Origin: Methylococcaceae bacterium | GTDB taxonomy: Bacteria; Pseudomonadota; Gammaproteobacteria; Methylococcales; Methylomonadaceae | Direction: 5' to 3' | Assembly (NCBI GenBank): GCA_947505055.1 | Contig: CANNLO010000322.1 | Coordinates: forward strand, 1-5,663 | DNA: 5,663 nucleotides | Shown: positions 5,271-5,663 of the stretch, piece by piece | How the letters are laid out: every line of letters starts with the position of its first letter | How positions within the stretch are numbered: position 1 is the first letter of the stretch | Translations under genes and position numbers: made by a program | Notes under the pieces: model-generated | Told to the model about the DNA's origin: nothing | The model's database searches: none | Seen by the model: only the letters and a program-made list of their open reading frames with translations

Positions 5271-5590
5271 ACATAGCTGACAGTTAATGTAAGAATTAAT
5301 TTTAACTAAATTCTAATATTGCCAGGTCAAATCTGAACTTTTACAAAAAATCATCATTGTTTGACTAATTCAACATCTAATCCCCATTCTTGAGACTATA
5401 AAGATAATCTGACCAAGATTGGCTCTAGGCTATTCAACTTAATAGAATACCAGCTCCTGAATTTCCCTCAGGGAACAGTATTATTTCGTTAAGATTTGAA
5501 GTTTAAGCGACACCGAAAAAGAGAACAAAAATAGAACGTAATTCGATTTTAATGTTATCCTGATAAGTAAAAACAGTCCATTAAATACTT

Positions 5591-5663
5591 ATGACTACTA
5601 ATATCAAAATAGAAAGATCATCTAAATTCAGTTATCCAATTGAATTGAATTTATCTCTACTTC
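5591..5663 (+). CDS. Possible start of a gene running off the window
   Basis: ATG 5591 opens a frame that continues for 24 codons to the window end; an in-frame TAA lies at 5582-5584. The translation starts MTTNIKIERSSKF and continues SYPIELNLSLL. There is no clear ribosome binding site or promoter, and the visible part is too short to assign a function. It could be chance. Confidence 0.3.
   Translation, partial: MTTNIKIERSSKFSYPIELNLSLL

Larger units (their letters stand above)
4882..5590. other. Gene-poor spacer, about 700 bases
   Basis: I see no intact gene. The first half contains a small decayed reading frame (4911-5192), repeated T6-ATG motifs and an antisense open frame (5007-5213, -) that looks like its shadow. 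The middle has a hairpin with two possible pairings (5229-5270). From 5281 on, the DNA is strongly AT-rich, with only a short TTCCC-TCA-GGGAA hairpin (5463-5475). No tRNA, CRISPR repeat or insertion-sequence end is visible. Confidence 0.55.

Noticed and set aside
5463..5475. TTCCC-TCA-GGGAA hairpin
   Set aside because: Short, in AT-rich DNA, with no T-run and no nearby gene. Its similarity to the TCCC-TGAG-GGGA hairpin at 1940-1951 is just the shared palindromic core.
1..5663. DGR template repeat or reverse transcriptase within the window
   Set aside because: I looked for a second copy of words such as GGAACCAGAAC or CGTGCAGTGCGGG and for a YxDD-type reverse transcriptase frame and found neither; any DGR core must lie outside.

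Overview
The window looks like accessory DNA from a Gram-negative, probably gammaproteobacterial, chromosome. This rests on a classical outer-membrane beta-barrel with a signal peptide and terminal Phe, a large exported esterase with a signal peptide, a perfect FNR/Anr-type box, and AT-rich spacers around moderately GC-rich genes. I cannot name the genus. Coding density is low: three well-supported genes, a few small or damaged ones, and two long gene-poor stretches full of short inverted repeats. All supported genes read on the + strand.

Layout. 139-300 is a 53-residue ribbon-helix-helix (CopG/Arc-like) protein with a good ribosome binding site. 301-798 has no convincing gene, but holds two compact hairpins, the second followed by six T (an orphan intrinsic terminator), so a small RNA is possible. 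At 799-847 there is a perfect TTGAT-N4-ATCAA box, placed exactly as in a class II FNR-dependent promoter relative to a TATAAC -10. This promoter would drive a small exported protein (878/909-1151), which appears frameshifted at one or two T6 runs, and then a 236-residue outer-membrane barrel (1203-1913). The pair is therefore plausibly induced under low oxygen. 1914-2112 is a spacer with a hairpin. 2113-4308 is a 731-residue exported type-B carboxylesterase with an intact Ser-Glu-His triad and a beta-rich N-terminal extension, followed by a terminator-like hairpin with eight T.

4483-4788 is a 5'-truncated DUF1566 (Lcl-type) gene. It is the most interesting item. Its last ~41 codons differ abruptly from the first 60 in base and codon use, are rich in AAC and other NNC codons, and end in RAVRAF. 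A strong short hairpin follows 27 nt after the stop. This is the pattern expected of the variable region of a diversity-generating retroelement (DGR) target, overwritten from an adenine-rich template. No reverse transcriptase or template repeat lies in the window, so the rest of the system would have to be elsewhere.

4882-5590 is gene-poor. It carries a decayed small reading frame broken by one TAG, a near-copy of a CTGATCGG-T6-ATG motif found at 568-584, and a hairpin with two mutually exclusive pairings. A reading frame opens at 5591 and runs off the end.
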